DNA from: Agrypnia vestita
Lineage: Eukaryota; Arthropoda; Insecta; Trichoptera; Phryganeidae
DNA: 64,000 bases
Direction of reading: 5' to 3'
Assembly: GCA_016648135.1 (NCBI GenBank)
Contig: JADDOH010002043.1
Span: forward strand, 1 to 64,000
The notes beneath the pieces were generated by a model that did not search any database, was not told the DNA's origin, and saw only the letters and a program-made list of their open reading frames with translations. Both the position numbers and the translations under genes were made by a program. This document shows, in pieces, positions 21,120 to 30,943 of this stretch; within the stretch, counting starts at the first letter, position 1, and each line of letters opens with the position of its first letter.

Positions 21120-21870
21120 TGAAGCCCCCATGGCAAGAAGTTGTTAACTAACATTCAAGTCATTTTGAGATAATTAGACATCTGCATTTCGCTTTTGAAA
21201 ATTTGTTTTATTGCTAATTCAAGATTAATTTTTATTGATTTATTTCACTAAAATATCAAGAAAGTATTTACAAAGAAAAAAAATGCATTTATGCACAAAT
21301 AAATATAAAAAATTCCTAAAAATATGTAGTTAAAAACAATATTTTCGCCTCTGGAACTCATTTTTAATAGAATAACACCTTTTTAAAATTGGTAAAACAC
21401 GAACATCAAGCAACCCTTCAAATGCAATCCGTTTATACCATCCATTATCCAAAATTACAAAATACCTGGCATGATAATTAATAATAGAAAACATGGTACG
21501 CGCCATTTAAAATTATTGAAAAATAATATAATAATAGTCTTCAAATAAAAACAAATATATGACAGGTACTCCCAGAGTAAAATTTATGTCAACCATAAAT
21601 ATTCCAATCCAATCAAATTAAAAGGCAAGAGTGATGGAATGAACATGTTATTATTGAAGATAACATGTTCTTCCCATTAGTGACTGATTTGATTTTTATG
21701 AAGAAGTATAGTTAACACGTTCATCCTTATGATTTGAACATGTTCTAATTATTTTTAAGTTCTGAACTTATTTCCAATGGAAAGAGCGTACAATATTTAG
21801 TATTTAGACGGCTTATTAACTCATTTTTGACAAAAATGTTAGTTGACAACTTCTTGCCATGGGGTCTTCA
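21120..21870. mobile_element. TIR element 'GAAGACCCC', copy 2 (inverted relative to copy 1)
   Basis: 751 bp, starting TGAAGCCCCCATGGC and ending GCCATGGGGTCTTCA. The body is the reverse complement of 11177-11905, including GAACATGTTCTAATTA and TTCGCCTCTGGAACTCATTT. No transposase frame. Confidence 0.8.
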
Positions 21871-22134
21871 AATATCTAATTGCACTCAAATTAATAAATT
21901 GGTGGACACTTTAACATTTTGCGATTGTCACTCTTCGACCTCCCTCCGCCGACATCCCCCCGTAACAAGAGTGGCAACTTGCTCAGTGCGCCCGACAATA
22001 TTATTCCAACCCGCCAGCGTGTCCCACCCTAACTGATATCGCAGGGCGCGGCAGGCAGATAAAAATCATCGAAAGCTGCCGACTGAAACGACTCATCGTC
22101 AGTATCTCGCTTCGATCATACCAGGAAGAGGGGG
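21871..22134. other. No gene recognised; mildly GC-rich
   Basis: A GC-richer stretch of about 200 bases with no recognised coding or RNA signal. Confidence 0.3.
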
Positions 22135-22392
22135 TGGGGTAAAGTGGAAGGGAAATGTCATCTATGTTACCCGCTGGGTCCTTAAATATGTATGCAAAAA
22201 TTGAGTCAGATCGGTCGAACGGTACAGATTCGCATTGAAAATATGTCAGAAGGGGTAAAAGGGGACGGGGGAAATGTCGTCTATGTTACCCTCCGAGTCC
22301 TAAAGCATAAGTACGCAAAATTTTAGTCAAATCGGACAAACGGTGTGGATTTGTATACAGGGCAGACAGACATTGAGTTTTATAGATGTAGA
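22135..22392 (+). repeat. LINE-type 3' UTR with an imperfect ~125-bp duplication
   Basis: GGGGAAATGTC(A/G)TCTATG...GTCAGATCGGTCGAACGGT occurs twice in tandem with divergence. Phrases such as CAAAATTTTAGTCAAATCGG and GACAGACATTGAGTTTTATA are stock endings of insect non-LTR elements. No coding part is attached. Confidence 0.6.
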
Positions 22393-22402
22393 TCATTAAA
22401 AG

Positions 22403-22905
22403 AAAAAAGTAACACATAAAAACCAAGTTTTAATTATACTCCCTTTTTTTGTAAAATATAACAACAATTAAAGACGAATTAAAATATATGACATAACACT
22501 AAACTTACAGTAATTTAATATATTTCTAAAATGTCAAATGTTTTCAGCTTTGATAAGATACTTCATGCTTTTTGTAGTGAAGTACCTATTATGTATACCG
22601 ACGGAGTAATTCAAATTTAGAAAATATTACGCGACGTTATCGGGCCGCCGTTGCTGGCAATCAAACTTTTGTAATGATTCCAATTTGAAAAAACTATTAA
22701 AAATTTGAAAAATCCAAAATTATACTATAATTATTATTATTATTTAACGAAAATTTGACAGATCTTCTTAATCGTCGCCACGTGTCTGCTTGCAAAGTTT
22801 CAGCTCGATTGGATCACGGAAAAAGGGTCAAAAATCGATCCAAAATTTTTCGACGGCAAGCCGTCAAGCAAGCAAGCAGACGCCACGGGTTAATATAAAG
22901 GGAGT
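22403..22905 (+). repeat. Dispersed repeat family X, copy 1
   Basis: Starts AAAAAAGTAACACATAAAAA and ends AAGCAAGCAGACGCCACG. The same ordered blocks occur at 36122-36635 (-), 56694-57215 (+), partially at 24083-24368 (-) and 39098-39592 (-). A recurrent core GGATCACGGxAAAAGGGT and GCGACGTTATCGGGCCGC marks the family. No frame or clear TIR, so unclassified. Confidence 0.8.
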
Positions 22906-23344
22906 AACAAGAATCTGTTCTTGGCGGGAATAGATTCTTCCTCGCACCTGGTTGTAAAACCGGGAACGACGGCGATGGTATTTCGTGCGCCTTTTTGATT
23001 TTTCTCTTCTTCTAAAGAGCGGAGAGAATTGTCCGGAAGCTTCTAGTCGTAACATCGATTCCGGAAGATTTTGCAACCTCCGCAGTGTAGGCGGACTGGT
23101 GAACGCGACAATTCGGATTTGCGCGAAACATTATCTTTATTCGCCGCGCCAATCGTCATTCGATCCCCCTTAATATTAGATTACTCGGTAAAAAAAAGCT
23201 TCGAATCGATTAGCGTGACGTACGGGCAGCCGCTGGTCGAGGGTGGGCGTGGGGACGCCTCTGCAACGTCTCGCGTCCCCCGGGATCGGGTTACTCGGCA
23301 AATGGTGCTGCGGACCGTGGAAAATTACGCACCCTCGGGGAGGA
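22906..23344. other. No gene recognised
   Basis: Mixed composition with CpG-rich parts at 23225-23345. Frames overlapping it run into the RTE1 fragment antisense and are not credible. Confidence 0.3.
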
Positions 23345-24024
23345 CCACTTACTTACCGTCACAGGAGGCAGGCAGAGAGGATAGAGCGCCACACTCTTCT
23401 GTCCCGACGTACAACTCTCGCCTCGTCCGCATTCGTACATCTTCGCATGCAAGCTCGCCGGACGTTGAGGCTTCTGACGGGACCATCTTCTAGTGTCTGG
23501 TTGATCTGGTCGTGTCGCGTATTCCGCGGTCGCCATCTCTTTCCGGCGCCATCAACGCTTGTATTGTATATCTTTCTTGCCATTCTTTCCTCACTCACTC
23601 GCTCAACGTGCCCAAACCATCTGAGCGACCCTTTTTTAATTCTATTAATTACGCTAAGATCAGCTTTACGTTCATTCCTAATGTCTTCATTCTTTACTCT
23701 ATCATAAATGGATTTGCACACGTACGTTTAAGGGATCTCATCTCCACCGCATTTGGTCTACTTTCGTTCCTCTTCTGCCAGCTCCAGGCTTCACTTCCAC
23801 ATATTAGTATCGGTACCAGAACTCCATTATGTACCGCTAGTTTTGCCTCGGTAGACATATTTCTATTAGACATTATTGCATTCAAAGTACCGTTCCCCCT
23901 ATTCCCGGCAGTCACTCTCCTCTCTACATCTTTCTCAACATTCCCTCTTCTATCGAACATACTTCCCAAGTATACAAACTCATCTACTTGTTCCAAATAT
24001 TCATTGCCCACTAAGATATCTAAA
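23345..24024 (-). mobile_element. RTE1 subfamily b, longest copy (frameshifted)
   Basis: Two minus frames join across a one-base loss near 23730. The upstream one (23694-24011) gives EFVYLGSMFDRRGNVEKDVE, a VLVPILICGSEAWSWQKRNE stretch and RSLKRTC; the downstream one (23359-23721) gives CKSIYDRVKNEDI, RWFGHVERV and CRRDRRVW-like residues. YLGS and GSEAW place it in the thumb and C-terminus of a non-LTR reverse transcriptase. It is diverged from RTE1 copies A, B and D and matches 4925-5147. No TTAG tail is left. Confidence 0.85.
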
Positions 24025-24082
24025 AATTAGTATGTAATTTTTTTATACTCGTTTCTTCTGAATTGGCAATACAATAAAACTT

Positions 24083-24368
24083 TTTACTTCCTTTCTTTTA
24101 ACTCGTGGCGTCTGCTTGCTTGCCGTCGAAAATACTTTGGATCGATTTTTAACCCTTTTCCCGTGATCCAATAGAACTGAAACTTGGCAAGTAGAGTCGT
24201 GGCGACGATCCAGAAGATCTATCAAATTTTCGTTAAAAAAATTAATAATTGTAGTATAATTTCGGATTTTTAGAAATTTTATTGGTTTTTTCAAATTGGA
24301 ATCATTAGAAAAGTTTGATTACTAGCATAGCGGCCCGATAACGTCCCGGAATATTTTCTAAATTTGTG
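24083..24368 (-). repeat. Dispersed repeat family X, copy 2 (truncated)
   Basis: Begins TTACTTCCTTTCTTTTAACT, includes CCTTTTCCCGTGATCCAAT and ends at AACGTCCCGGAATATTTTCT; it matches the second half of family X in opposite orientation to copy 1. It starts about 60 bp past the RTE1-b fragment. Confidence 0.8.
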
Positions 24369-24871
24369 TGTAAAAAGTGTTGGCACCGGAATCGAAGATG
24401 AGGAAGAGGAAGAAAATCAACGCGACCGTTAAAGTTACTGAACTATAACATAGTTATTCAAAAACCGTTGTTATTGCATCAAGGCGCCCGTTGATGTGCG
24501 TGCAGTACTTATTAATTAGGCACGTCCTAGCTTGTTAAGAACAAAAACTATCGCTCAAGTGTATATTTCATATTAAAAAGCTCTTACTTCACACTAGTTA
24601 AGTTCGGTGAATTTTTTAATTGGAATGTTTTTTATAATTGCTTTAAGATTTGGTCATAATTCATTATATTTCGGTTTCCAAAAAGCGCCTACAGGAATCT
24701 TTCGTGGGATGCCAATTTTTTGGCATTGTCGCTGGAGCCGACTGGATCGATGAGTCTGATGCTGGATCAGTGAATCCAGGGTTCTTTCCACGGGATTCGA
24801 AATCTTTTTTTTAACAATGCTTTTATGTATATTTAACACCTTTTCTAATTCATGTTACTGTAATTCTATGT
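24369..24871. other. No gene recognised
   Basis: Ordinary AT-rich sequence; a 61-codon minus frame (24654-24839) matches nothing. Confidence 0.3.
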
Positions 24872-25429
24872 ATTTATTTAACGCCCTTATGAGCTTTAAC
24901 AAATTATAAAATAAAATCATACAAGACAGATATACATTTAAAGAGTCTCCGATACATATAATAACTTTGTGAAAATTTAGATTGCAGTTAAAAGGATTTA
25001 AGTACATATAATAGATTTGTGTAAATTAAAAAGAGAAGTTTAAACTGGAAGAAGAAAAAGAAAAATTTATTTATCCATTACCATTTAGTTGAGACGTAAA
25101 GAATTGTTTCAACTTAGTCCTATACGCAGTTATACTATCAGCAAAAATGTATTTTTTTATTTATTTAACGCCCTTATGGACTTTTACAAAATATAAAATA
25201 AAAAAATCACATAAGATAGATATACATTTAAAGAGTCTCCGATACATATAATAACTTTGTGCAAATTTAGATTGCAGTTAAAAGGATTCAAGTACATAAA
25301 AGAGATTTGTGTAAATTAAAAAGGGACGTTTAAACTGTAAGAAGAAAAAGAAAAATTTATTTATCCATTACCATTTAGTTGAGACGTAAAAAATTAGTCC
25401 TATACACAGTTATACTATCAGCAAAAATG
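24872..25429. repeat. 287-bp tandem duplication of a LINE-like 3' region
   Basis: Two adjacent units, 24872-25158 and 25159-25429, are highly similar from ATTTATTTAACGCCCTTATG to TATCAGCAAAAATGT; the second lacks about 10 bases near its end. The ATTTATTT start resembles an antisense (TTTA)-type LINE tail. Confidence 0.9.
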
Positions 25430-25829
25430 TCGACCACCTCCGCATGTTCATTCCCTAATGAGTGTAGTCTGGGGATTACAGAGTTTGCTAATGCATCAAT
25501 TCTGACATTTCCTCTATAATATAATAAAATTCATGTTTTGTGTACGTAAAATTTCTTAACCCTCGCTAAGAATGGTACGTTTCTAAAAGATCTTTAGGAA
25601 ATTCAGATTAGTTATTGCTATTTAAATATCTCAGGTGCTCATTAATTCTCCAGGTTTTATGTATATAAAAATGATCGCTGTCATTGCAAATTTATTTACA
25701 ACCCCGCGATTTTTTTTAAAATATAATCCTTTTTGTTACTTAATACGTAGTTGAGAGCAACAAGTCGCTCAGCGTGAATTTGTTGTAATATGACACGCAC
25801 TGAGTAAATATCCGACCCCTAATTAATAC
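25430..25829. other. AT-rich stretch, nothing recognised
   Basis: No coding or structural signal. Confidence 0.3.
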
Positions 25830-26110
25830 GGTCTGGCGGCGGGGGTGTCTGCGGTCCGCGGGGATGCAGACAGTGCACGCATCACACACACACACGCGAC
25901 CCCGCACACACACGTATCGCGGGGAATTGTACGCGAATTTTCCACCCGGTGTCTCCGTAGCAACGCTTCCATCCCCTCCCGCGAGGGGGGCGGCGTAACT
26001 TACCTAGGGCAACAGTCGGGGGCGGGGGCGCCAGACGACTCCCCCCCCTCCTACCCATCGCGGCGCTGGGGTAGCCAACCTTTCTGGCGCGCCGCATTGC
26101 TCTTCACCTC
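25830..26110. other. GC-rich, CpG-rich island with CA run
   Basis: CpG-rich patch with a CACACA run near 25883-25912 and C runs at 26039-26050. Frames on both strands are compositionally biased; no domain. Confidence 0.45.
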
Positions 26111-26219
26111 ACTATTTACAAATCTACTTACCGGTTACGTTGCCTTTTGAATACTTCTGTTGGTCACACTATGGACTTTGCGCATTCACATTTTGTACTT
26201 GCTGTAGCATTTCTTGTAT

Positions 26220-26720
26220 TTATTTATTTATTTAATATTCGCGGAAGACCAACAGCGCAACAAAGAAGCGTAGAAAACATCGATGTAATATAGATGGCCA
26301 ATTACAGGCCTCCACATTTAGAAATATGTTAGTAATGATAAATATGTTAGTAATGATAAATATGTTATGAAGTAAACTTGGGCATGCTAAAAAATAATAC
26401 AAAAATAATGAACAAGAGAAAAGAGACTTAATTATTAAGTAGAAAAAAATTATGCACTCAAATTTGGTGTGGTTGCACTCGAACAGATCAATATCTAATA
26501 ATCTCATCAGTTTATTGAATGCATCGCATACCCTCGAGAAATATGAATTACGACGACAGTTGCGTGAGGTAAAATCAATGTAATGTATGTAACTTGTAAT
26601 GTGACCACTTAGTGGATAGTAAGTAGGTTCCAATTGTCGTTTGTCATTTGCGCCTCGGAGGCAGAGATGAGGTCTTGTGTGGACGCCTTCCCGTCCCGCT
26701 AGCGTTCCCACGAGTGTCAG
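26220..26720 (-). pseudogene. Probable LINE ORF2 C-terminal fragment with (TTTA)n tail
   Basis: The 159-residue minus frame has HLCLRGANDKRQ, FTSRNCRRNSYFSRVCDAFN, KLMRLLDIDLFECN and later hydrophobic residues. The R-x-x-x-N-S-Y/F...N-x-L...DIF order is typical of Jockey-like C-termini. A (TATT)n run at 26215-26237 lies at its 3' end, as a tail would. Family not certain. Confidence 0.5.
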
Positions 26721-26956
26721 TGGGGCGGCGAGAACGGCCGCTTTAGCGTTAAAAACGTGCCGAACGTGTGTGGCGAAAGTGTAGTACCGATACGGGAGCT
26801 ATTGCTCATAGAACAGCCTTGGGTGTGTAACGGGACCCTCTTACCAGTTAGGTTGATGTTTGAAAGGGAGAAGAACACAATATTAAACCAGATCCCTGGA
26901 CATCACAGATCATGGTCTGATTCCTTTCTACCCTTGTACAATAGCCGACAAACATC
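26721..26956. other. No gene recognised
   Basis: Moderately GC-rich; a 67-codon frame has no recognised domain. Confidence 0.3.
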
Positions 26957-27064
26957 TTGAAATTTTTCGGCGCAGTGGGGGGAAGTTTGCGCATGTACCA
27001 TTCCACCAACGAGACCCAAAATTTGTCTTCTGCGCATTCCCCCACTAAGCCAAAAAATTTCAAG
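26957..27064. repeat. 108-bp hairpin, 26-bp arms
   Basis: CTTGAAATTTTTCGG...AGTGGGGG at 26957-26982 pairs with CCCCCACTAAGCC...TTTCAAG at 27039-27064 with few mismatches. It could be a very short foldback MITE or a transcribed hairpin. Confidence 0.85.
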
Positions 27065-27164
27065 AAGTTTGCCGGCGACTGTAACGAGCCTTCAGCGATT
27101 TTCTTCCATTCTGATACTTTGTGGATCTAAGAGTACTTATGCTACTCGGGTCAAGTCTGTGAGA

Positions 27165-27480
27165 AATGGCACGCAATGTGGATCAATGTCTGGTTGAGAC
27201 CCAGCAGAGGTTGGAGGGTCACTCCTCGCCGCGTGATTATTGTGGAACCCGAAGATGCTGGAAGTTTCCACAGTAGCAACTCCTCGTGAAGGTTGTGCCG
27301 TGCAGCAGCCCGCTCGGGGAGGGCTCCCCCCCGTCTGCTGCGCGGGGGGAGGGGTAGGGGGGGGGCAAGGTCGCGGTGTGGGCCTCCTCCCCCGGTCTCC
27401 CCAGCCTCCCGCTGCAGGTGGCGTCGCCGAATAAAATTCTCGCTTGGGTCTGGATTCGGTTCGCTCCGGAAAAGTCGCGC
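27165..27480. other. GC-rich island with G runs
   Basis: CpG-rich, with a G-run cluster at 27334-27367 that could form G-quadruplex on the plus strand. Overlapping frames on both strands (64-141 residues) are P/R/G-rich and not credible genes. Confidence 0.5.
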
Positions 27481-27519
27481 TGCGAAACTTGGCAGCGATG
27501 TGGTTTCCAAATGCGGCCA

Positions 27520-27590
27520 ATTGTTTGGCGTCGACGGGGATCGAACCCTCGACGTTCTGACCAACGTCTTAGTCACTCAGGGCCATGAGT
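27520..27590 (-). repeat. tRNA-like SINE head 1 of a pair
   Basis: On the minus strand GGCCCTGAGTGACTAAGAC is A-box-like, GACGTT/AACGTC can pair as an anticodon-type stem, and GGTTCGATCC is a good B box. The acceptor stem does not close, so it is tRNA-derived, not a working tRNA. Confidence 0.55.
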
Positions 27591-27661
27591 TTATTAAACA
27601 TAATTATTTCGTTGTGCGACGTAAGTAATTTAATTCGAATTCACGAGTAAAAAACGACATT

Positions 27662-27740
27662 AAACGGCCGGAGATGGGGCTTGAACCCCGGACCAGCGAA
27701 ACCGAACCGACCGCTCAACGCACGTTGCTACGGCTGCTTC
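27662..27740 (-). repeat. tRNA-like SINE head 2 of a pair
   Basis: On the minus strand a weak A box (GCAGCCGTAGCAACG) and GGTTCAAGCCCC as B box, in the same orientation as the unit 140 bp to the left. The arms do not fold as a full tRNA. Confidence 0.45.
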
Positions 27741-28464
27741 TCCGTATATACTGTTTTTCTGTTAAAATTTTTGTTCACGGACAACTTAGCGATCAAACTT
27801 TTTTACAATTTGAATGAAATTGATCTCTATGAAAAAACATTCATACCTCGTCTAAAACCATCTCAGGTTTTCAGGATTGTTAAAAATCTCTTGTGTAGAT
27901 TTTTTCGGGTTGTTCTGCCCTGTGTCCCCCGGCTTCTCGGTCCTATATTTGGAATCTCATTGCAGCGTCCATACTCCATGAGTACTTTACATTGATTATG
28001 TATCGTGCACAAAGCTAGCGAACCTACACGGGTCTATCATTGAATGTTTTCAATTTCAATTTTTATTTATTACATAATGTGTACATTACAAACTTTATGT
28101 TCAATGCATACATATTATGAATTTACATCTAAAAATATACATAAACACTATACATACACACCCATATACACACATACAGCGTCATGTTAAAGCGTCCGTG
28201 TTTATTTAAATGTAATAATAACATTTTCTTCGATTATTAACAGTCCTCCCGCAAATTCTTTCCAATCTCCTCATTTCTAGTCTTCTATCCTTCTCTCACA
28301 GTTCATTTGTACCCAACACAGCTGGGTCTGGATGTAATGAGATATTACAGACAGACAAATGTCAGATTTCTATTGACATTTCCGGCAAAATTTAGACGCG
28401 ATATTTCCGGTCCAGTTACTATTCGCCTGGCCAGCATCTTGAACCGAGACAATTATTTATTCAA
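27741..28464. other. No gene recognised
   Basis: AT-rich with ACATAC/CACACA-rich simple sequence at 28140-28185. Nothing else seen. Confidence 0.3.
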
Positions 28465-28479
28465 ACTATTTATATTAGG

Positions 28480-28575
28480 TAAAGGTAGATTGAACATTTT
28501 AGACTCATAACATAGGCAAGAATCTGCCGGTCAAGTTTCTGCTGCTAGCCTTGGTACATTCCGCACATTAGAATA
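28480..28575 (+). mobile_element. MITE-2 right-end fragment
   Basis: TTGAACATTTTAGACTCATA, GGCAAGAATCTGCCGG and TTTCTGCTGCTAGCCTTGGT match the right end of the copy ending at 59602. Confidence 0.75.
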
Positions 28576-28844
28576 GATATTTGTGATATGTGTGATAAGG
28601 TTCGCGCCACCTGCACGGTGTTGACATTTTTTATTTTAATTTAATAATTATACCCTGTGATTTTTCACGTGTACCTTTTTTCTTTCTCTTATCTCCATTT
28701 CCCATTTCATTTGGGGTCACCTGATTTTTCACGTGTATACGGCTAGTATATTTATAAACAGTTGGCGATGCTTGTTGTGTGGTATTTTCATATCTCAGGA
28801 TGGTGCGAAACATACAGAGGCTTGTAAAGGGTTTTTTCTGACAG
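28576..28844. other. No gene recognised
   Basis: Holds two copies of TTTTTCACGTGTA (near 28660 and 28725); no other feature. Confidence 0.3.
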
Positions 28845-29165
28845 TCTTGCCGCGGGGGGAATCGAATTACTTGCATCGTCCGCGTCTCTCTTCAATCCTT
28901 TGGGAGCTACAGTCCATCTCCACTCCCGGCTCCCTGCTTCTCCTCGGGCGGTCTCCGCGTCCGGCCCTGGCCTCGGGCGATTGTAAACGAGTTGCCGAAG
29001 AGTCGTCGGGGCCAGCGTCTGGAGGAGTCCTCGTCTCCCGTCAGGCGGGGAGACCAGAGAGACCGAGAGACCGCCCCGTCTCTGTCGGCGATCCTGCAAT
29101 TTGTATCGACCACGAGCGTGTCTCGTAGCAGATGCTGCGGCTGGTTCCGGAGCCGGTGTTTGTAC
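28845..29165. other. GC-rich, CpG-rich island
   Basis: GC-rich patch; frames on both strands up to 184 residues are S/R/P-rich and overlap one another, so none is called. Confidence 0.45.
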
Positions 29166-29199
29166 TCTGCAAGCCAACATGCTAAATGTCAAAAACAGT

Positions 29200-29340
29200 T
29201 TTTTGCGTACGTACACGGGCCCAAAAATACAGTTTGAGACATTCCATTGTGTACGTACACGGGCCCAAAAATACAGTTCGAGACATTCCATTGCGTACGT
29301 ACACGGGCCCAAAAATGCAGTTTGAGACATTCCATTGTGC
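29200..29340. repeat. ~54-bp tandem repeat, nearly three units
   Basis: Units contain CGTACGTACACGGGCCCAAA, then ATxCAGTTTGAGACATTCC. Each holds the palindromes GTACGTAC and GGGCCC. Differences between units are single bases. Confidence 0.9.
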
Positions 29341-29353
29341 ATTCAACGAATTG

Positions 29354-29985
29354 AGGTACTGATATACTTGCTTATTGTAAAATCAACCGCCGGTTGACTT
29401 ACGAGCGTGCTAATGTCATTCACCATGAGAAGGGGTATCTTTTGAGCATGTATGAACAGGCTTGCTTATTATGAGCATGCTTATGTCATTCGCGGTGATT
29501 ATCAATGCGATCTTCTCAGTCCGCGACAGATGAAACAAATATGGCGCGTTGGGGAGATGACAAAACATTACTTTTCGTGACTTATTGTAGGAATCACGAA
29601 TGTCTGTGGAATACTCGGTCACCGCCATGTAAAAATAATATAGCAAGAAATAATTTTTATGAAACTTTATTAAAAGACATGAATGATTCAAATCTTACAA
29701 TAAAAATTATAAAAACTGAAATCAAAAATGTGCGGATGAAAACTCGGGAACTATTTTGATTTATTGGTTCACTTGAATTTTCTATTTCTAAGTTTTATTT
29801 CAGATTGCAAAGTTTCAATTTTGAACTAGAGTTCCTCTCTATTCTATGACAAAAGCTAGCCAGTAATAAGCATGTGTGTTTGATTGTTAACTTTGAGCAT
29901 GCTGCGTGAGCGTGAGCAAGTGTGTATAGTTGTTAGGGCATGTTAGTTTTGAGCATGCTCAAAATAAGCGTGTATATCTGTACCT
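29354..29985. mobile_element. Small TIR element carrying a MADF-domain frame
   Basis: AGGTACTGATATACTTGCTT at 29354 is inverted, with a few mismatches, at 29963-29985 (left-to-right AAGCGTGTATATCTGTACCT). The 632-bp interval contains one recognisable gene, the MADF frame at 29541-29759, and several GAGCATGCT phrases on both sides of it. MADF genes accompany the transposase in insect PIF/Harbinger elements, so that superfamily is likely, but a 3-bp duplication is not clear. Confidence 0.6.
29541..29759 (+). CDS. MADF-domain (Myb/SANT-like) protein, short
   Basis: A 72-residue frame from ATG 29541 (context ACAAATATGG); an in-frame ATG at 29505 would add 12 residues. The whole protein is one MADF domain: W4 with acidic D6-D7, LLFVTYCRNHECLWN (10-24), K-N-N at 28-30, R33, FYETLLKDM (36-44) and IKTEIKNVRMKTREL near the end. 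MADF domains bind DNA; in PIF/Harbinger elements such a protein helps the transposase reach the ends or the nucleus. The usual Y of the YKN box is Cys. The frame stops right after the domain, so it is either a stand-alone minimal MADF or a truncated remnant. Confidence 0.7.
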   Translation: MARWGDDKTLLFVTYCRNHECLWNTRSPPCKNNIARNNFYETLLKDMNDSNLTIKIIKTEIKNVRMKTRELF

Positions 29986-30143
29986 TTACAGTTTGAGTAC
30001 TGGTCCATGCAAAAGTGAAAAGGTTCAAGTGCCACCTTAAATCGCAAATCGGATTGCGCACAAGCGATGCGGTTGGCAAGATCGGGATTAAAATAATTCT
30101 CGCCCTTTCTACCTGGGCCTTACTTGGAACAACCTAAGCCTTA
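29986..30143. other. Spacer between two TIR elements
   Basis: About 160 bases; no feature except the left TTA of the next element at 30141-30143. Confidence 0.4.
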
Positions 30144-30907
30144 AGCCATGTATTCACTAGGGGACAAATCGCGAAACATTCCGCTCGACATGTCGCATCA
30201 ACATCTACGCTCATGTTTCGGGGACAATGACGCGGTCATTTGACGTGTACACACCGGGGACTCGCATATCTTGTTGCGGAAATGTCATCCGATGAGGTTA
30301 TGGATGACAGCTGCGGTATCTCATTTGGCGAAAACGGGGTTCCGCGCAATTCGAAATGTTTTTTTGGGTCGCAATTTCAAATTAACGAGGGTTTACTGTA
30401 GTACATTGAATATTATTAAAAACAAGGTCCTTTTTGCAAATAATTATTGTTTTCCAGACGTCGCGGAAATATATCGCCCTATGAGGTTATGATGATAGCC
30501 GCGTATCTGTTTATGTTAATGAGTTTATCGAAAAGTAAGAAGAGAAAAAAGAGGAGAATGCGAAATTATTTACTGCAAAGAGAAAGAAGGACGGACATTC
30601 TATGCGATCTTCGATCGATACAGCTCGACGAGTTCGAGAACGATTTCGTTTCCCCGCATTGTCATCTTGACAGATACAGCGCATGCGTATTCACTTGTAA
30701 ACATACCACGTGGTACTGACGCTCCGCGGAATGTTGCAGTGAGTACGCTCGGGCACCGTGCGCATGGAAACGTTGCCACGGCACGTAGAAATGCCGCGCT
30801 ATGGTGTGCGCGAGGTCGCGGAACAGTGCACGACGTTGCAACGTCACGTAGACTCTATGCCGCGCGTGCTGTTGAGGGACAATTTGTCCCCTAGTGAATA
30901 CATGGCT
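30144..30907. mobile_element. PIF/Harbinger-like non-autonomous element with 26-bp TIRs and TTA duplication
   Basis: AGCCATGTATTCACTAGGGG and six further bases at 30144-30169 are perfectly inverted at 30882-30907. TTA flanks both sides (30141-30143, 30908-30910), the 3-bp TWA duplication of PIF/Harbinger. The 764-bp interior keeps a transposase-like N-terminus (30447-30719). Perfect TIRs suggest recent mobility. Confidence 0.85.
30447..30719 (+). pseudogene. Harbinger-type transposase N-terminal remnant
   Basis: The 90-residue frame includes KKRKKRRMRNYLLQRERRTD, then ILCDLRSIQLDEFENDFVS. The sequence R-x-Y-L-x-x-R-x-x...L-x-x-L...D-E-F-E-x-x-F resembles the start of PIF/Harbinger transposases, which lead into the R-M-S segment. 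It then runs into unrelated sequence and stops; the DDE catalytic domain is missing. I infer an internal deletion. Confidence 0.5.
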
Positions 30908-30943
30908 TTATGCAGGCTCATTCGAATATATAATTAAATAAAT

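Noticed and set aside
24872..25429. CRISPR-like array
   Set aside because: Only two long units without spacers. No array of short repeats with unique spacers exists anywhere in the window.
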